DNA from: Actinomyces marmotae
GTDB taxonomy: Bacteria; Actinomycetota; Actinomycetes; Actinomycetales; Actinomycetaceae
Direction: 5' to 3'
NCBI RefSeq assembly: GCF_013177295.1
Contig: NZ_CP053642.1
Location: 1,674,001 to 1,738,000, forward strand
Length of the DNA: 64,000 nt
Shown: in pieces, positions 17,822 to 27,938 of the stretch
Numbering within the stretch: the stretch's first letter is position 1
Layout: the number at the start of each line of letters is the position of its first letter
Notes under the pieces: generated by a model
Database searches by the model: none
Told to the model about the DNA's origin: nothing
Seen by the model: the letters and a program-made list of their open reading frames with translations, nothing else
Position numbers and translations under genes: made by a program

Positions 17822-19183
17822 TCAGGGTCTCCGCTGGCGCCAGAGGCCCCGGGTGTCGATAACCGCCCTGCCGGCGAGCGCCGCATGATCGAGGTCGCGC
17901 ATCTCCCGGTGGTCCACGAGGAGGACCACGGTGCTCGCCTGGGCCACCGCGTCCTCGATGGGCGCCAGACTCACTTTGGGCCAGCCGGACAGGGATTCCG
18001 GAAGGGCGTCGATATGCGGCTCGGCGACGATGATCCGCGCGCGCGGGAGCGCCCGCGCCAGCGCCTCGACGATCGCCAGGGCGGGGGATCCGCGCAGATC
18101 GTCGACGTCGGCCTTGAAGGCGAGCCCCAGCGCCGCGATGGTGGGGGCCGCCTGCCCCCTCACGGCGCCCAGCACCTGCTCGACGACGCGCCCGGGCGCG
18201 GCGTCATTGACCTCGCGGGCGGCGCGGATGAGCCGCGCCCGCTCGGGGGCGGCCTCGACGATGAACCAGGGGTCCACCGCGATGCAGTGCCCGCCCACGC
18301 CGGGCCCGGGATCGAGGATCGACACCCTCGGGTGCCGGTTGGCCAACTCGATGAGCTCCCAGGGGTCCACGCCCTGGTCGGCGCAGATCGCGGCGAGCTC
18401 GTTGGCGAACGCGATGTTGACGTCCCGGTAGGCGTTCTCCGCCAGCTTAGCCAGCTCCGCCGTGCGCGCGTCGGTGAGCAGGAGCTCGCCGGTGGAGAAG
18501 GCGGCGTAGAGGCTCATGGCCCGCCGCGCCCCTCGGGCGGTGAGCCCGCCAATGATCCTGTCGTTCTCGACGATCTCGGCCATCGCCCGCCCCGGCAGCA
18601 CCCGCTCGGGGCAGTGGACGACGTCGACGGCCGCGCCGGCGCGCCGCGCGCGAGCGGCGGGGGGCGTGGCACGGGTGGTTGCGCCACCGGCGTCGTCCTG
18701 CTCGGTGAGCGGGACCGCCAGGTCGGGGCGCGCCGCCTGGATGGCGCGGGCCAAGCGCGCCGTAGTGCCCGGCGGCGACGTCGACTCCAGGATGACGAGC
18801 TCGCCCCCGGCCAGCACCGGCGCGATGGCCGCCCCCGCGGCGTCGACGCTGCCCAGGTCCGCCCGATGGCCGGCGGCCAGGGGCGTGGGGACGGCGACGA
18901 CGTAGGCGTCGGCCCGGGGCATGGTCCGCTGCGTGGTGAGCCTGCCCCTCATGATCTGCTCGGCGACGGCCTGCTTGAGGCCCTCCTCGACGAAGGGGGG
19001 CTCGCCCCTGCCCACGGCCTCGACTCTCGACGCGGAAGTGTCCACGCCGATGACCCTCAGGCCGGCACTGCTCAGGGCCGCGGCGGTGGGCAGGCCGATG
19101 TATCCCAGGCCAACCACCGCGACGGTGCTGATCGGGGCCCCGTCCGATGGGTCGGCCGGGGCGAGGGTCCGCGTCGTCGTCAC
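17822..19183 (-). CDS. wecC: Nucleotide-sugar dehydrogenase, UDP-ManNAc 6-dehydrogenase (WecC)-like
   Basis: A 453-aa cytosolic NAD-dependent enzyme that would oxidise a UDP-HexNAc (probably UDP-ManNAc) to the uronic acid. The NAD motif GLGYIG is at residues 25-30, STSPPGTT is in the middle, and the catalytic Cys lies in GVGGHCIAVDPW near residue 300. AFANELAAICADQGVD resembles WecC rather than UDP-glucose dehydrogenases. GTG at 19183 has GGAG upstream. No wecB-type epimerase is in the window, so its substrate must come from elsewhere in the genome. Confidence 0.85.
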   Translation of the reverse strand: MTTTRTLAPADPSDGAPISTVAVVGLGYIGLPTAAALSSAGLRVIGVDTSASRVEAVGRGEPPFVEEGLKQAVAEQIMRGRLTTQRTMPRADAYVVAVPTPLAAGHRADLGSVDAAGAAIAPVLAGGELVILESTSPPGTTARLARAIQAARPDLAVPLTEQDDAGGATTRATPPAARARRAGAAVDVVHCPERVLPGRAMAEIVENDRIIGGLTARGARRAMSLYAAFSTGELLLTDARTAELAKLAENAYRDVNIAFANELAAICADQGVDPWELIELANRHPRVSILDPGPGVGGHCIAVDPWFIVEAAPERARLIRAAREVNDAAPGRVVEQVLGAVRGQAAPTIAALGLAFKADVDDLRGSPALAIVEALARALPRARIIVAEPHIDALPESLSGWPKVSLAPIEDAVAQASTVVLLVDHREMRDLDHAALAGRAVIDTRGLWRQRRP

Positions 19184-19279
19184 TGTCTCACTCCATCTGA
19201 GGGCCCAAGGGGCCGGTGATGCCGCCTATTTCCGTTGATGCCGCCGACGGCTGGCGAGCGGGGCCACATGGCCTCCGCC

Positions 19280-20473
19280 TCATTCGACGGCCGCTGGCAG
19301 TTGCGGGACGGCGTCGGCGTGCTCGGCGAGGTACTGGGAGACGGTGTCGTTGGCGACCGCCTCGAACAGCGCGGCGTCGGCGGCCCGGTCCAGCAGGACG
19401 ATCGACTGGCCGTCCTCACTCGTGCCCGTCCCCTGGACGGGGGCGGTCACGTAGGTGATGCCGCTCGATCCCAGGCCTCGCAGGCTCAGGGCGAGGGACT
19501 GCATCTCGTCGATAGAGAAGCCCTCGTCCACCGCCATGGTGCGGGCCGCCACGGAGAGGAATCTGTAGAGCCCCGCGGGATCGGACATGAGGCCCCCGTT
19601 GAGGACCTGGGAGACGACGGCCCTCATCCAGGCCTGCTGGCGCTGGATCCTGGAGAAGTCGCCCCGGGAGAGGCTGTAGCGCTCCCTGGTGAAGGCCAGG
19701 GCCTGCGCGCCGTTGAGGCGCTGGGGGCCCGCGGCGAACTCGGTACCCGCCAGCGTGGTCGGATTCCTCAGGCGCAGCGTCACCCCGCCGATCTCGTCGG
19801 TGAGGGCGGCGAAGGACTCGAAGTCGGTCACCGCGAAGTGGTCGATGCGCACGCCAGTGAGGCTCTCAACGGTTTGGATCGCCAGGGCCGGCCCGCCGTA
19901 GGAGAAGGCGGCGTTGATCTTCCCGGTGCCGTGCCCGGGGATGGGGACCCAGGAGTCCCTCGGGATGGAGATGACCGAGACGCCCCGGCGGTCGCCGTTG
20001 ATGTGGATGAGCATCATGGCGTCCGTGCGCTGGCCGCCCTGCTTCCATTGGGAGGGGTCGCCGGCGCTGATCCGGGAGTCCGACCCCATGACGAGGATGT
20101 TGACCGGGGCATCGCCCTGGGCGTCCGCCGCGGAGGGGCGCTCGGTGAGGCTGGCGAAGGGGTCCGGGATCCTCTCGATGGCCGAGTCCACGCGATGACG
20201 CAGCCACCATCCGAAGGCGCCGACGCCCGTGACCAGGACGAGCAGGAGGACCAGGACGGAGACGAGCCCGACCCGCCAGCGGCGCCCTCGGCGCCCTCGG
20301 TGGCGCGCGGGGAGCACGGCGCGGGTCGCGTCATCGGCGGGGCCCGGATCAGCGGGGCTCATCGGATCGCCTGGCAGGGGCACCTCGGCGCTTGAATCGT
20401 CGGTGTCGCTCGGCACATCCGGATTTCTCGCGTTGTCATCAGCGGCAGGGACGAGATCAGGGGTCTCGTTCAT
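19280..20473 (-). CDS. LytR-CpsA-Psr (LCP) family polymer-peptidoglycan ligase
   Basis: A 397-aa type II membrane protein with a disordered Asp/Pro-rich N-terminus, a basic stretch, and one transmembrane helix near residues 65-90. The extracellular LCP domain has the expected order: GSDSRIS, QRTDAMMLIHI, SIPRDSWVPIPG, KINAAFSYGG and FTRERYSLSRGDFSRIQRQQ. LCP enzymes transfer lipid-linked teichoic acids or capsule to peptidoglycan, which fits this location. The ATG has no good ribosome-binding site; translation may be leaderless or the start may differ. Confidence 0.9.
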   Translation of the reverse strand: MNETPDLVPAADDNARNPDVPSDTDDSSAEVPLPGDPMSPADPGPADDATRAVLPARHRGRRGRRWRVGLVSVLVLLLVLVTGVGAFGWWLRHRVDSAIERIPDPFASLTERPSAADAQGDAPVNILVMGSDSRISAGDPSQWKQGGQRTDAMMLIHINGDRRGVSVISIPRDSWVPIPGHGTGKINAAFSYGGPALAIQTVESLTGVRIDHFAVTDFESFAALTDEIGGVTLRLRNPTTLAGTEFAAGPQRLNGAQALAFTRERYSLSRGDFSRIQRQQAWMRAVVSQVLNGGLMSDPAGLYRFLSVAARTMAVDEGFSIDEMQSLALSLRGLGSSGITYVTAPVQGTGTSEDGQSIVLLDRAADAALFEAVANDTVSQYLAEHADAVPQLPAAVE

Positions 20474-20533
20474 GTAACTATGCCATCACACCAGTGGCGT
20501 TTCCACCAGCCCGAGGGCCCGGCGGGAGTGTCA

Positions 20534-23500
20534 TCAGGGCAGATGCCCCAGGGACTGCGCCACCCAGGCGCGCAGATGCGCCAGCGTCCGCTCGACGGGA
20601 TCGGGGCCGGAGCCCTCCACGGCCACGGCGGCCGGACTACCGCCCGGGCTGGGAGGAGCGGCCAGGGCCCGGCACAGCTCGGCGATGAGCTCCGCATCGT
20701 CGTGGGTGACGGGCCAGGGGGCGTCGTCCGGCCAGCGGCCGTACAGGCCCTGACGGCGCCGGTAGTCCTCCAGGTCGGGCACGTGCACGATCGCGGGGCG
20801 GCCCGTGAGCGCGAAGTCCATGATGATGCTCGAGTAATCGGTGACGAGGACGTCCGCGGCAAGCATGAGGGCCTCCGCGCGGGGATGCCCGCTGACGTCG
20901 ATGACGCCCGCGGGGGCGCCGGGGCGCCCACCCGGGGCAGCGAGCGCGAGGCGGTTCATGTGGTGCCCGCGCACCAGGACGACGGCGCCGGTCTCTCCGG
21001 CGATGCTCGCGGCGTCGGCGATGCGGGTGATCGGGGCCTCCCCCTCGCGCAGGCCCTCGCGCCAGGTGGGGGCCAGCAGGACCACCGGGGCGTCGTCGGC
21101 GATACCCAGCTCGGCGCGTGTTCGGCGCCGGATCTCGGCCCGGGGGCGCTCCCCCGCGGTCAGGGGCGCGTTGCGGGGGTACTCCCCCACCCAGGTGGGG
21201 CCCGCGAAGCCGAGCGCCGAGCGCAGGCGTTCCTCGGCGGCGGGCGTCTGCGCGAGCAGCAGGTCCCACTGCGGGGCCTGGGAGGCGATCATGCGCAGGT
21301 AGGTGAGGCTGGTCGCCCCGGGGGCGGCGTCGTGGCCGAGGCGCTTGATCGGCGTGCCGTGCCAGGTCTGCAGGACCCGCTGGCCGGGGCGCTTGACCCA
21401 CCAGATCGGCAGGCAGTCGTTGGTGATGATGACCCGTGCCGCACGCAGGGCGCGGAACCACTCCTGGCCGCCGCGGACGACTGGGATCGTGCCGGGTGGC
21501 GCGGGCACCGTCCCGTCGACGACGGAGAACCAGAGCGGGGCGCCCAGCCCCCGGCGCGCCAGGTCCGCGGCGATGGCGCCGGGGCTGTCCTCGCCGCTGC
21601 GGCCCTGGAAGGACTCCAGGAGCACGCCGTCGACGAGCGGCCCGGCGTCCTCCTCGATGAGCAGGCGCCTGCCGCGCCGCGTCCGCTCCCCGGGGGCCAG
21701 GGGCGCCAGCAGGCTCAAGGAGACGCGCCCGGTCTCGATGGCGAGCCGCGCGCCGCGGGAGCGGCCCGCCACATCGACCACCGGGGCGAGCCCGGCCGCG
21801 GGGGCGCAGTCCGTGAATGCCCCGCTGGGCAGCGCCCATCGGAGCCGGTAGGCCCCTCGCGCGATGCCGGGGTCGTTGAGCGGGATCGAGGCGCGCCACA
21901 GGGGGCCGGAGGTTCCCATGGCGGCTTCGGCGGCCCCCTGCGAGGAGGTCAGGATGAGGCGCGCCGAGGACTCCTCCACCCAGTCGCCGCCGGGCCCCTC
22001 CAGCCAGAGGCGCTCCCCCTCGGCCCAGGCCCGGCCGATCCGGGCGGCCCCGGGCGCCTCTCCCAGGGCCGAAGGCCCCCCACCGGGGGCGGCCAGTGCC
22101 GCGCCGACGCGCAATCGACCGTCCTCGCCTCGCCAGGCGGCGCTCAGGCCCGAGCCCACGGCCCCGCTCATCCAGATCGGGGCCGCCAGGTGGTCCGAGA
22201 GCTCCTGGGCGCCCGCGCTCAGCGCCACGCGCAGCGGGGCGCCGGTCCCGGGCGGCGCGCCCAGGGTCACGGTGGCGCGGAAGCCCGCGGCCCCGTAGCC
22301 GCGCCAGGGGTCCTGGGCGGCCTCATCGGCCTCGGGGGCGCTGCGCGGCTCGACCTCGACGGCGCTCGGCGCGGGCGGCCCGTGCTTGGCAGGAGTGGCG
22401 CCTCCCTCGCTGGCCGACTCGCCGACGAGGGCGATCCGGGGCCTCCCGGCGAGCGCGGGATCGAGGCCGGGCACGCGAGCCCAACCCTCGATGACGAGGG
22501 TGCTCGCGTCGCGCCACGCCAGGGTCGTAGCGCGGGCCTCCACGCGCAGGTCGATGGGCCGCACGGCGAGCAGCTCCGCGGGCAGGGCGGTCAGGCGCCC
22601 CAGGACGGGGGCGGCGGCCGCCAGACCGGCCTGGGCACAGGCATCGCGGACGAGGGGGAGGCTGGTGGTGTCCTCGGCGCGCGAGGCCAGTGCCTCCCAG
22701 AACTCATCGAGGGGGCCATGGGCGAGGACCCAGAGCAGCACCCGGTCGAGGAGCGGCAGCGTCGCCCAGGCCGGGTCGGCCGCGCTGGGGACGAGCCGGA
22801 CGGCCAGGGCGCGCAGGCGCCGGGTCCCCTCATCCCCGGCCGTCGCGGCTAACAGGGCCAGGGGCAGGAGCCTGTCCCTCAGGACGCTCCCCAGGACGCG
22901 CTCGCGCACGGGCCCGGCGGCGCCGCTGAGCAGCGCCGGCAGGTGATCCGCCGTGCGGGCCAGCTGCTCCAGCCGGCGCTCGCGACTGAGCGGCCCCATC
23001 GCCGTGCGGGAGCGGACGAGGGCGTTGACGACGTCGATCCGCCTGGCGGCCAGCAGCAGGCCGAGGACGGCGTCGGCGCTGTCCTGAGAATCACCGAGCG
23101 CGCCGCCCGCGGCCAGGCGGCACCAGGCGCTCGTGCGGGCCACAAGACGGCCGGGCGCCGGGGCCTCCAGGACGCCCAGGGCCTCATCGAGCCGAAGTCC
23201 GCGGCCCGCGGGGCCCAGGGGCTCGGCGCGCCAGTCGCCGTCGAGCACGCGGCTCGCCCCGACGGCGAGGTCGGATCCCGATCGTTTGAGGGAGTCGATA
23301 AGGGCGGCGGGCCCATCGTGCTCGATCCGATCCTCCCCCCTCATAAGGAGCGCCCATCGGGAGCGGGCGGCCCCCAGGGCCGCCCCGGCGCCGCCGTCGA
23401 TGACGCGGACGCGGGAGTCCCGGGTGGCGAGCGCCTCGACGGCCTCGCGGGCGGGCCCGCTCAGGGCGTGGCCCCCGGCGGCCCCGCCCGCGGCGACGAT

Positions 23501-23647
23501 GACCTCGACCTGGCGCAGGGACTGGTTGAGGCAGGAGCGGATCGCCGCCTGGGCCGCCTCCGGGCCCCCGGGGGAGGCCAGGACGAAGCTGAGCGCGGGC
23601 CTGCCCCACCGCCGTCGGAGGCGCTGGGGCAGTCGTGGGCCGGGCAC
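20534..23647 (-). CDS. Second CDP-glycerol glycerophosphotransferase (TagF-like) with a degenerate GT2-like N-terminus
   Basis: A 1037-aa protein. The C-terminal domain has QTWHGTPIKRLG and VTDYSSIIMDFALTGRP, the same landmarks as the other TagF-type protein here. The N-terminal ~110 residues align by pattern with a GT2 domain, but VDDGS is replaced by VAAGG (51-55) and the DxD region by LMRGED (101-106). That part is therefore probably not an active transferase. The middle is Ala/Pro-rich. The start is GTG, without a clear ribosome-binding site, 38 bp after ilvE. It may be a primer or filament enzyme paired with the other protein. Confidence 0.82.
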   Translation of the reverse strand: MPGPRLPQRLRRRWGRPALSFVLASPGGPEAAQAAIRSCLNQSLRQVEVIVAAGGAAGGHALSGPAREAVEALATRDSRVRVIDGGAGAALGAARSRWALLMRGEDRIEHDGPAALIDSLKRSGSDLAVGASRVLDGDWRAEPLGPAGRGLRLDEALGVLEAPAPGRLVARTSAWCRLAAGGALGDSQDSADAVLGLLLAARRIDVVNALVRSRTAMGPLSRERRLEQLARTADHLPALLSGAAGPVRERVLGSVLRDRLLPLALLAATAGDEGTRRLRALAVRLVPSAADPAWATLPLLDRVLLWVLAHGPLDEFWEALASRAEDTTSLPLVRDACAQAGLAAAAPVLGRLTALPAELLAVRPIDLRVEARATTLAWRDASTLVIEGWARVPGLDPALAGRPRIALVGESASEGGATPAKHGPPAPSAVEVEPRSAPEADEAAQDPWRGYGAAGFRATVTLGAPPGTGAPLRVALSAGAQELSDHLAAPIWMSGAVGSGLSAAWRGEDGRLRVGAALAAPGGGPSALGEAPGAARIGRAWAEGERLWLEGPGGDWVEESSARLILTSSQGAAEAAMGTSGPLWRASIPLNDPGIARGAYRLRWALPSGAFTDCAPAAGLAPVVDVAGRSRGARLAIETGRVSLSLLAPLAPGERTRRGRRLLIEEDAGPLVDGVLLESFQGRSGEDSPGAIAADLARRGLGAPLWFSVVDGTVPAPPGTIPVVRGGQEWFRALRAARVIITNDCLPIWWVKRPGQRVLQTWHGTPIKRLGHDAAPGATSLTYLRMIASQAPQWDLLLAQTPAAEERLRSALGFAGPTWVGEYPRNAPLTAGERPRAEIRRRTRAELGIADDAPVVLLAPTWREGLREGEAPITRIADAASIAGETGAVVLVRGHHMNRLALAAPGGRPGAPAGVIDVSGHPRAEALMLAADVLVTDYSSIIMDFALTGRPAIVHVPDLEDYRRRQGLYGRWPDDAPWPVTHDDAELIAELCRALAAPPSPGGSPAAVAVEGSGPDPVERTLAHLRAWVAQSLGHLP

Positions 23648-23685
23648 GATCAGGGATGGGGCGGGTCAGGGGACGGCGCCGCGGC

Positions 23686-24861
23686 TCAGGCGAGCCGGTA
23701 CATCCATCCGTAGGGGTCGGGCTCGAGGCCGTTCTGGATGGCGGTCAGCCGGGAGTGGATCTCGCTGGTCACCTCGTGCCCACCGAGCTCGACCTCGAAG
23801 CCCTCCCCCTTGAGTCGGCCCAGCGGGACGACGACGGCCGCGGTCCCGCAGGCGAAGGCCTCGCTGATGGCCCCGGAGCGGATGCCGTCGAGCAGGCCCG
23901 GCAGGCTGATCGTGTCCTCGACGACCCGCCGTCCGGAATCCACCAGGAGGCGCAGGATCGCCGAGCGGGTGGAGCCCTCCAGGATCGTGCCGGTCAGGCG
24001 GGGCGTGCGCACGGTGCCATCGGCATCGACGACCATGAGGTTCATGCCACCGAGTTCCTCGATGTTCGTCTGGGTGACATCGTCGAGGAAGCAGACCTGG
24101 TCGCAGCCCTGCTCGGCCGCGATCTGCTGGGGCAGGAGAGAGCCGGCGTAGTTGCCGCCGGTCTTGGCCGCGCCCGTACCGCCCCGGCCGGCGCGGTGGT
24201 AGTCGCTGGAGACCCAGATGCTGATGGGCGTCAGTCCGCCCGTGAAGTAGGCGCCCGACGGCGAGGCGATGACGTAGTAGTCGATGACGCTGGCGGAGTG
24301 GACCCCGAGGAAGGCCTCGGAGGCGAAGGCGAAGGGCCGCAGGTAGAGGGACTCGCCCTCGCCGGTGGGGACCCAGGCGGCGTCGGCGCGCACGAGGCCG
24401 ACCAAGGAGGCGATGAAGTCTTCCTCGGCGAGTTCGGGCATGGCCAGGCGGCGGGCGGAGGCGGCCATGCGGGCGGCGTTGTACCGGGGCCGGAAGGTCC
24501 ACACGGAGCCGTCGGCGTGGCGGTACGCCTTGATGCCCTCGAAGACCTCCTGGCTGTAGTGGAGGACGGCCGCCGCCGGGGAGAGGCTGATGTCCCCGAA
24601 GGGGATGATGCCGCGATCGGTCCAGCCCTGCCCGGCGATCCAGCGGGCGTGGGCCATGTGGTCGGTGAAGCTGGAGCCGAACCCGGGGCTGGCGAGGCGC
24701 GCGGCTCGCTCCGCCTCGCTGGCGGGCGCGGGGTTGGGGGTGAGCGCGAAGCGGCCGGCGAGCTCGTCCGCCGCGGGGACGGGAACCTCCGCGGCGCGGG
24801 CCAGCGGGGTGCTGAGGGAGTCGATCGGGGAGTGCGGCGTCGCAGCGGTGATCTCAGGCAT
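23686..24861 (-). CDS. ilvE: Branched-chain amino acid aminotransferase
   Basis: A 391-aa PLP enzyme of fold type IV that interconverts Leu, Ile and Val with their keto acids. Characteristic segments are the Lys region AAKTGGNYAGSLLPQQ, ELGGMNLMVVD and EAFACGTAAVVVPLGRL. ATG at 24861 is preferred over a GTG two codons earlier. It is preceded by TAGGGT and six bases, with no Shine-Dalgarno, suggesting a leaderless mRNA. It lies upstream of the second TagF-type gene on the same strand. Confidence 0.93.
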   Translation of the reverse strand: MPEITAATPHSPIDSLSTPLARAAEVPVPAADELAGRFALTPNPAPASEAERAARLASPGFGSSFTDHMAHARWIAGQGWTDRGIIPFGDISLSPAAAVLHYSQEVFEGIKAYRHADGSVWTFRPRYNAARMAASARRLAMPELAEEDFIASLVGLVRADAAWVPTGEGESLYLRPFAFASEAFLGVHSASVIDYYVIASPSGAYFTGGLTPISIWVSSDYHRAGRGGTGAAKTGGNYAGSLLPQQIAAEQGCDQVCFLDDVTQTNIEELGGMNLMVVDADGTVRTPRLTGTILEGSTRSAILRLLVDSGRRVVEDTISLPGLLDGIRSGAISEAFACGTAAVVVPLGRLKGEGFEVELGGHEVTSEIHSRLTAIQNGLEPDPYGWMYRLA

Positions 24862-24867
24862 GGGCAC

Positions 24868-24873
24868 ACCCTA
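24868..24873 (-). promoter_or_regulatory. Candidate -10 element for leaderless ilvE
   Basis: TAGGGT on the minus strand ends six bases before the chosen ATG. No Shine-Dalgarno sequence is present, and leuB and gatC show the same arrangement. Confidence 0.4.
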
Positions 24874-24994
24874 CGTCCGTTCTCATTGACCGGACAGGGG
24901 GTCTCACATGCCGTCTTGCGCCGTCGGCGCCGCGGTGGCCTCAGTCGTCGCCGCCGCGGCGATGCCGTGCCCCGGGGGCGGGCTCCGCGGTGGC

Positions 24995-26065
24995 TCAGGC
25001 CCGAAGCGCCTGGGCGATCGCGTCCCCGATCTCGCTGGTCGAGCGGGTCAGCGGACCGCCCTCCTGGTTGGCGCGCGCCCGGGTGGCCATGTCGGCGTCG
25101 ACGGCGGCGCTCACCCGCGCGGCGGCGTCGGGCTCGCCGATGTGCTCCAGCAGGAGGGCAACGGCCAGGATCGTGGCCGTGGGGTCGGCGATGCCCTGGC
25201 CCGCGATGTCGGGGGCCGAGCCGTGGACGGGCTCGAACATGGAGGGGAAGGCCCGGTCGGGGTTGATGTTGCCGGAGGCGGCCAGGCCGATGCCGCCGGT
25301 GATGGCCCCGGCCTCGTCGGTGAGGATGTCGCCGAAGAGGTTGTCGGTGACGATGACGTCGAAGCGGGCGGGGTCGGTGACCATGTAGATGGTGGCGGCG
25401 TCGACGTGGCAGTAGTCGACGCTCACGCCGGGGTACTCGGCGCCGACGGCCTCGACGGTGCGCCGCCATAGGTGGCCCGCGTGGACGAGGACGTTGTGCT
25501 TGTGGACGAGGGTGAGGCGTTGGCGGCGGGCATTGGCCTGCTCGAAGGCGTAGCGCACGACCCGCTCGACCCCGTAGGCCGTGTTGACGCTGACCTCGGT
25601 GGCGATCTCGTGGGGGGTGCCCACGCGCACAGCGCCGCCGTTGCCGCAGTAGAGGCCCTCGGTGCCCTCGCGCACGACGACGAAGTCGATGTCCCCGGGC
25701 TCGGTCAGCGGCGTGGGCACGCCCGGGTAGTGCTTGGCCGGGCGCAGGTTGACGTAGTGGTCGAGCTCGAAGCGAAGGCGCAGGAGGAGGCCGCGCTCCA
25801 GGACGCCGGAGGGCACGGAGGGGTCACCGACGGCGCCCAGGAGGATGGCGTCGTGCTCCTTGATGGCGGCGAGGTCCTCATCGGTGAGAGTGTCGCCCGT
25901 GGCGTGCCAGCGCTCGGCGCCGAGGTCGAAGTCGGTGCGCTCGATGGACGCGCCGGTGCCGGCCAGGGCGGCGTCGAGGACCTTGAGGCCCTCGGGGACG
26001 ACTTCCTTGCCGATGCCGTCGCCGGGGATCACTGCGAGCCTGATGGTGTGGGGCGCCTGAGTCAT
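24995..26065 (-). CDS. leuB: 3-isopropylmalate dehydrogenase
   Basis: A 356-aa NAD-dependent decarboxylating dehydrogenase of leucine synthesis. It has [16 protein letters not shown] at the N-terminus, the substrate-binding [27 protein letters not shown], and [21 protein letters not shown]. Length is typical. The ATG has no ribosome-binding site but follows TAGCCT by six bases. No leuCD or leuA is nearby, so it is a solitary leucine gene among ilv genes. Confidence 0.95.
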   Translation of the reverse strand: MTQAPHTIRLAVIPGDGIGKEVVPEGLKVLDAALAGTGASIERTDFDLGAERWHATGDTLTDEDLAAIKEHDAILLGAVGDPSVPSGVLERGLLLRLRFELDHYVNLRPAKHYPGVPTPLTEPGDIDFVVVREGTEGLYCGNGGAVRVGTPHEIATEVSVNTAYGVERVVRYAFEQANARRQRLTLVHKHNVLVHAGHLWRRTVEAVGAEYPGVSVDYCHVDAATIYMVTDPARFDVIVTDNLFGDILTDEAGAITGGIGLAASGNINPDRAFPSMFEPVHGSAPDIAGQGIADPTATILAVALLLEHIGEPDAAARVSAAVDADMATRARANQEGGPLTRSTSEIGDAIAQALRA

Positions 26066-26071
26066 GGGCCC

Positions 26072-26077
26072 AGGCTA
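26072..26077 (-). promoter_or_regulatory. Candidate -10 element for leaderless leuB
   Basis: TAGCCT on the minus strand, followed by GGGCCC and then the ATG. The spacing is the same as at ilvE. Confidence 0.4.
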
Positions 26078-26182
26078 AGCCCTTGCCACGATGCGAGATG
26101 CGCGGTCCGCATCCTGACCGCGCCCTTGGGCGACCAACGAGGCGGCGGGCAGCCAACGAGGCCGGGCGCGACCACACGCGCG

Positions 26183-26219
26183 CGTCCCCGTGCGGCCGCT
26201 GATCGGCCGCACGGGGACG
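26183..26219 (-). terminator. Hairpin terminator downstream of ilvC
   Basis: Perfect 15-bp arms at 26183-26197 and 26205-26219 with a 7-nt loop, in the 278-bp gap between ilvC and leuB. There is no strong T-run on the minus strand. It is probably the end of the ilvBNC transcript; nothing else is seen in the gap. Confidence 0.6.
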
Positions 26220-26343
26220 TCGTTGTTCGTAAGGACACGCCGCCAGGGCACGAGGGCGCCGCCCCTGACGGAGCCAGCGCCCTCGGGCGACTCACCGGGC
26301 TGAGCGGATGGGCTCAGTGAGCCGGTTGAGTCAGCCGGTCGGT

Positions 26344-27384
<1,041 letters not shown>

Positions 27385-27933
27385 TCACTTTTCCTTAAGT
27401 TGATCTGTGATGGATCTCGGACCGCGCGTGATGGCGACGGCACCGGACTGGACGATCTCCTTGACCCCGTAGGGCTCCAGGGAGGTCAGCAGTGCCCGGA
27501 CCTTCGACTCCGATCCGACGGTCTCGATGACCACCGAACTCGGGGAGACATCGACGACATGCGCGCGGAACAGGTCGACGATCTGCAGGACGGCGGTGCG
27601 GTTGGCATCGTCGGCGTGGACCTTGATGAGGTAGAGCTCGCGCTCCACCGAGGTGGCGGGATCGAGCTCGACGATCTTGAGGACGTTGACGAGCTTGTTG
27701 AGTTGCTTGGTCACCTGCTCCATGGCCCGGCCCTCGGCGTTGGCGATCACGGTGATGCGCGAGACGCCGTCGGTGTCGGTGGGGCCCACGGCCAGGGAGT
27801 GGATGTTGAAGCCGCGGCGGGTGAACAGCGCGGACACGCGGGTCAGGACGCCCGGGGTGTCCTCAACCAGCACGGACAGGGTGTGCATCGTGCCCGCGGC
27901 GCTCGCCGCGCCCGCGGTACTGGCTGCGCTCAT
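27385..27933 (-). CDS. ilvN: Acetolactate synthase small (regulatory) subunit
   Basis: A 182-aa ACT-domain subunit that activates IlvB and confers valine feedback. The first ACT domain begins HTLSVLVEDTPGVLTRVSALF, with GFNIHSLAVGPTD following. The second domain has YGVKEIVQSGAVAITRG at the end. ATG at 27933 is chosen because GGAGGAGGAG, formed by the Glu codons at the end of ilvB, sits at good spacing. The stop of ilvB is only 5 bp upstream. Confidence 0.95.
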   Translation of the reverse strand: MSAASTAGAASAAGTMHTLSVLVEDTPGVLTRVSALFTRRGFNIHSLAVGPTDTDGVSRITVIANAEGRAMEQVTKQLNKLVNVLKIVELDPATSVERELYLIKVHADDANRTAVLQIVDLFRAHVVDVSPSSVVIETVGSESKVRALLTSLEPYGVKEIVQSGAVAITRGPRSITDQLKEK

Positions 27934-27938
27934 GGGGC

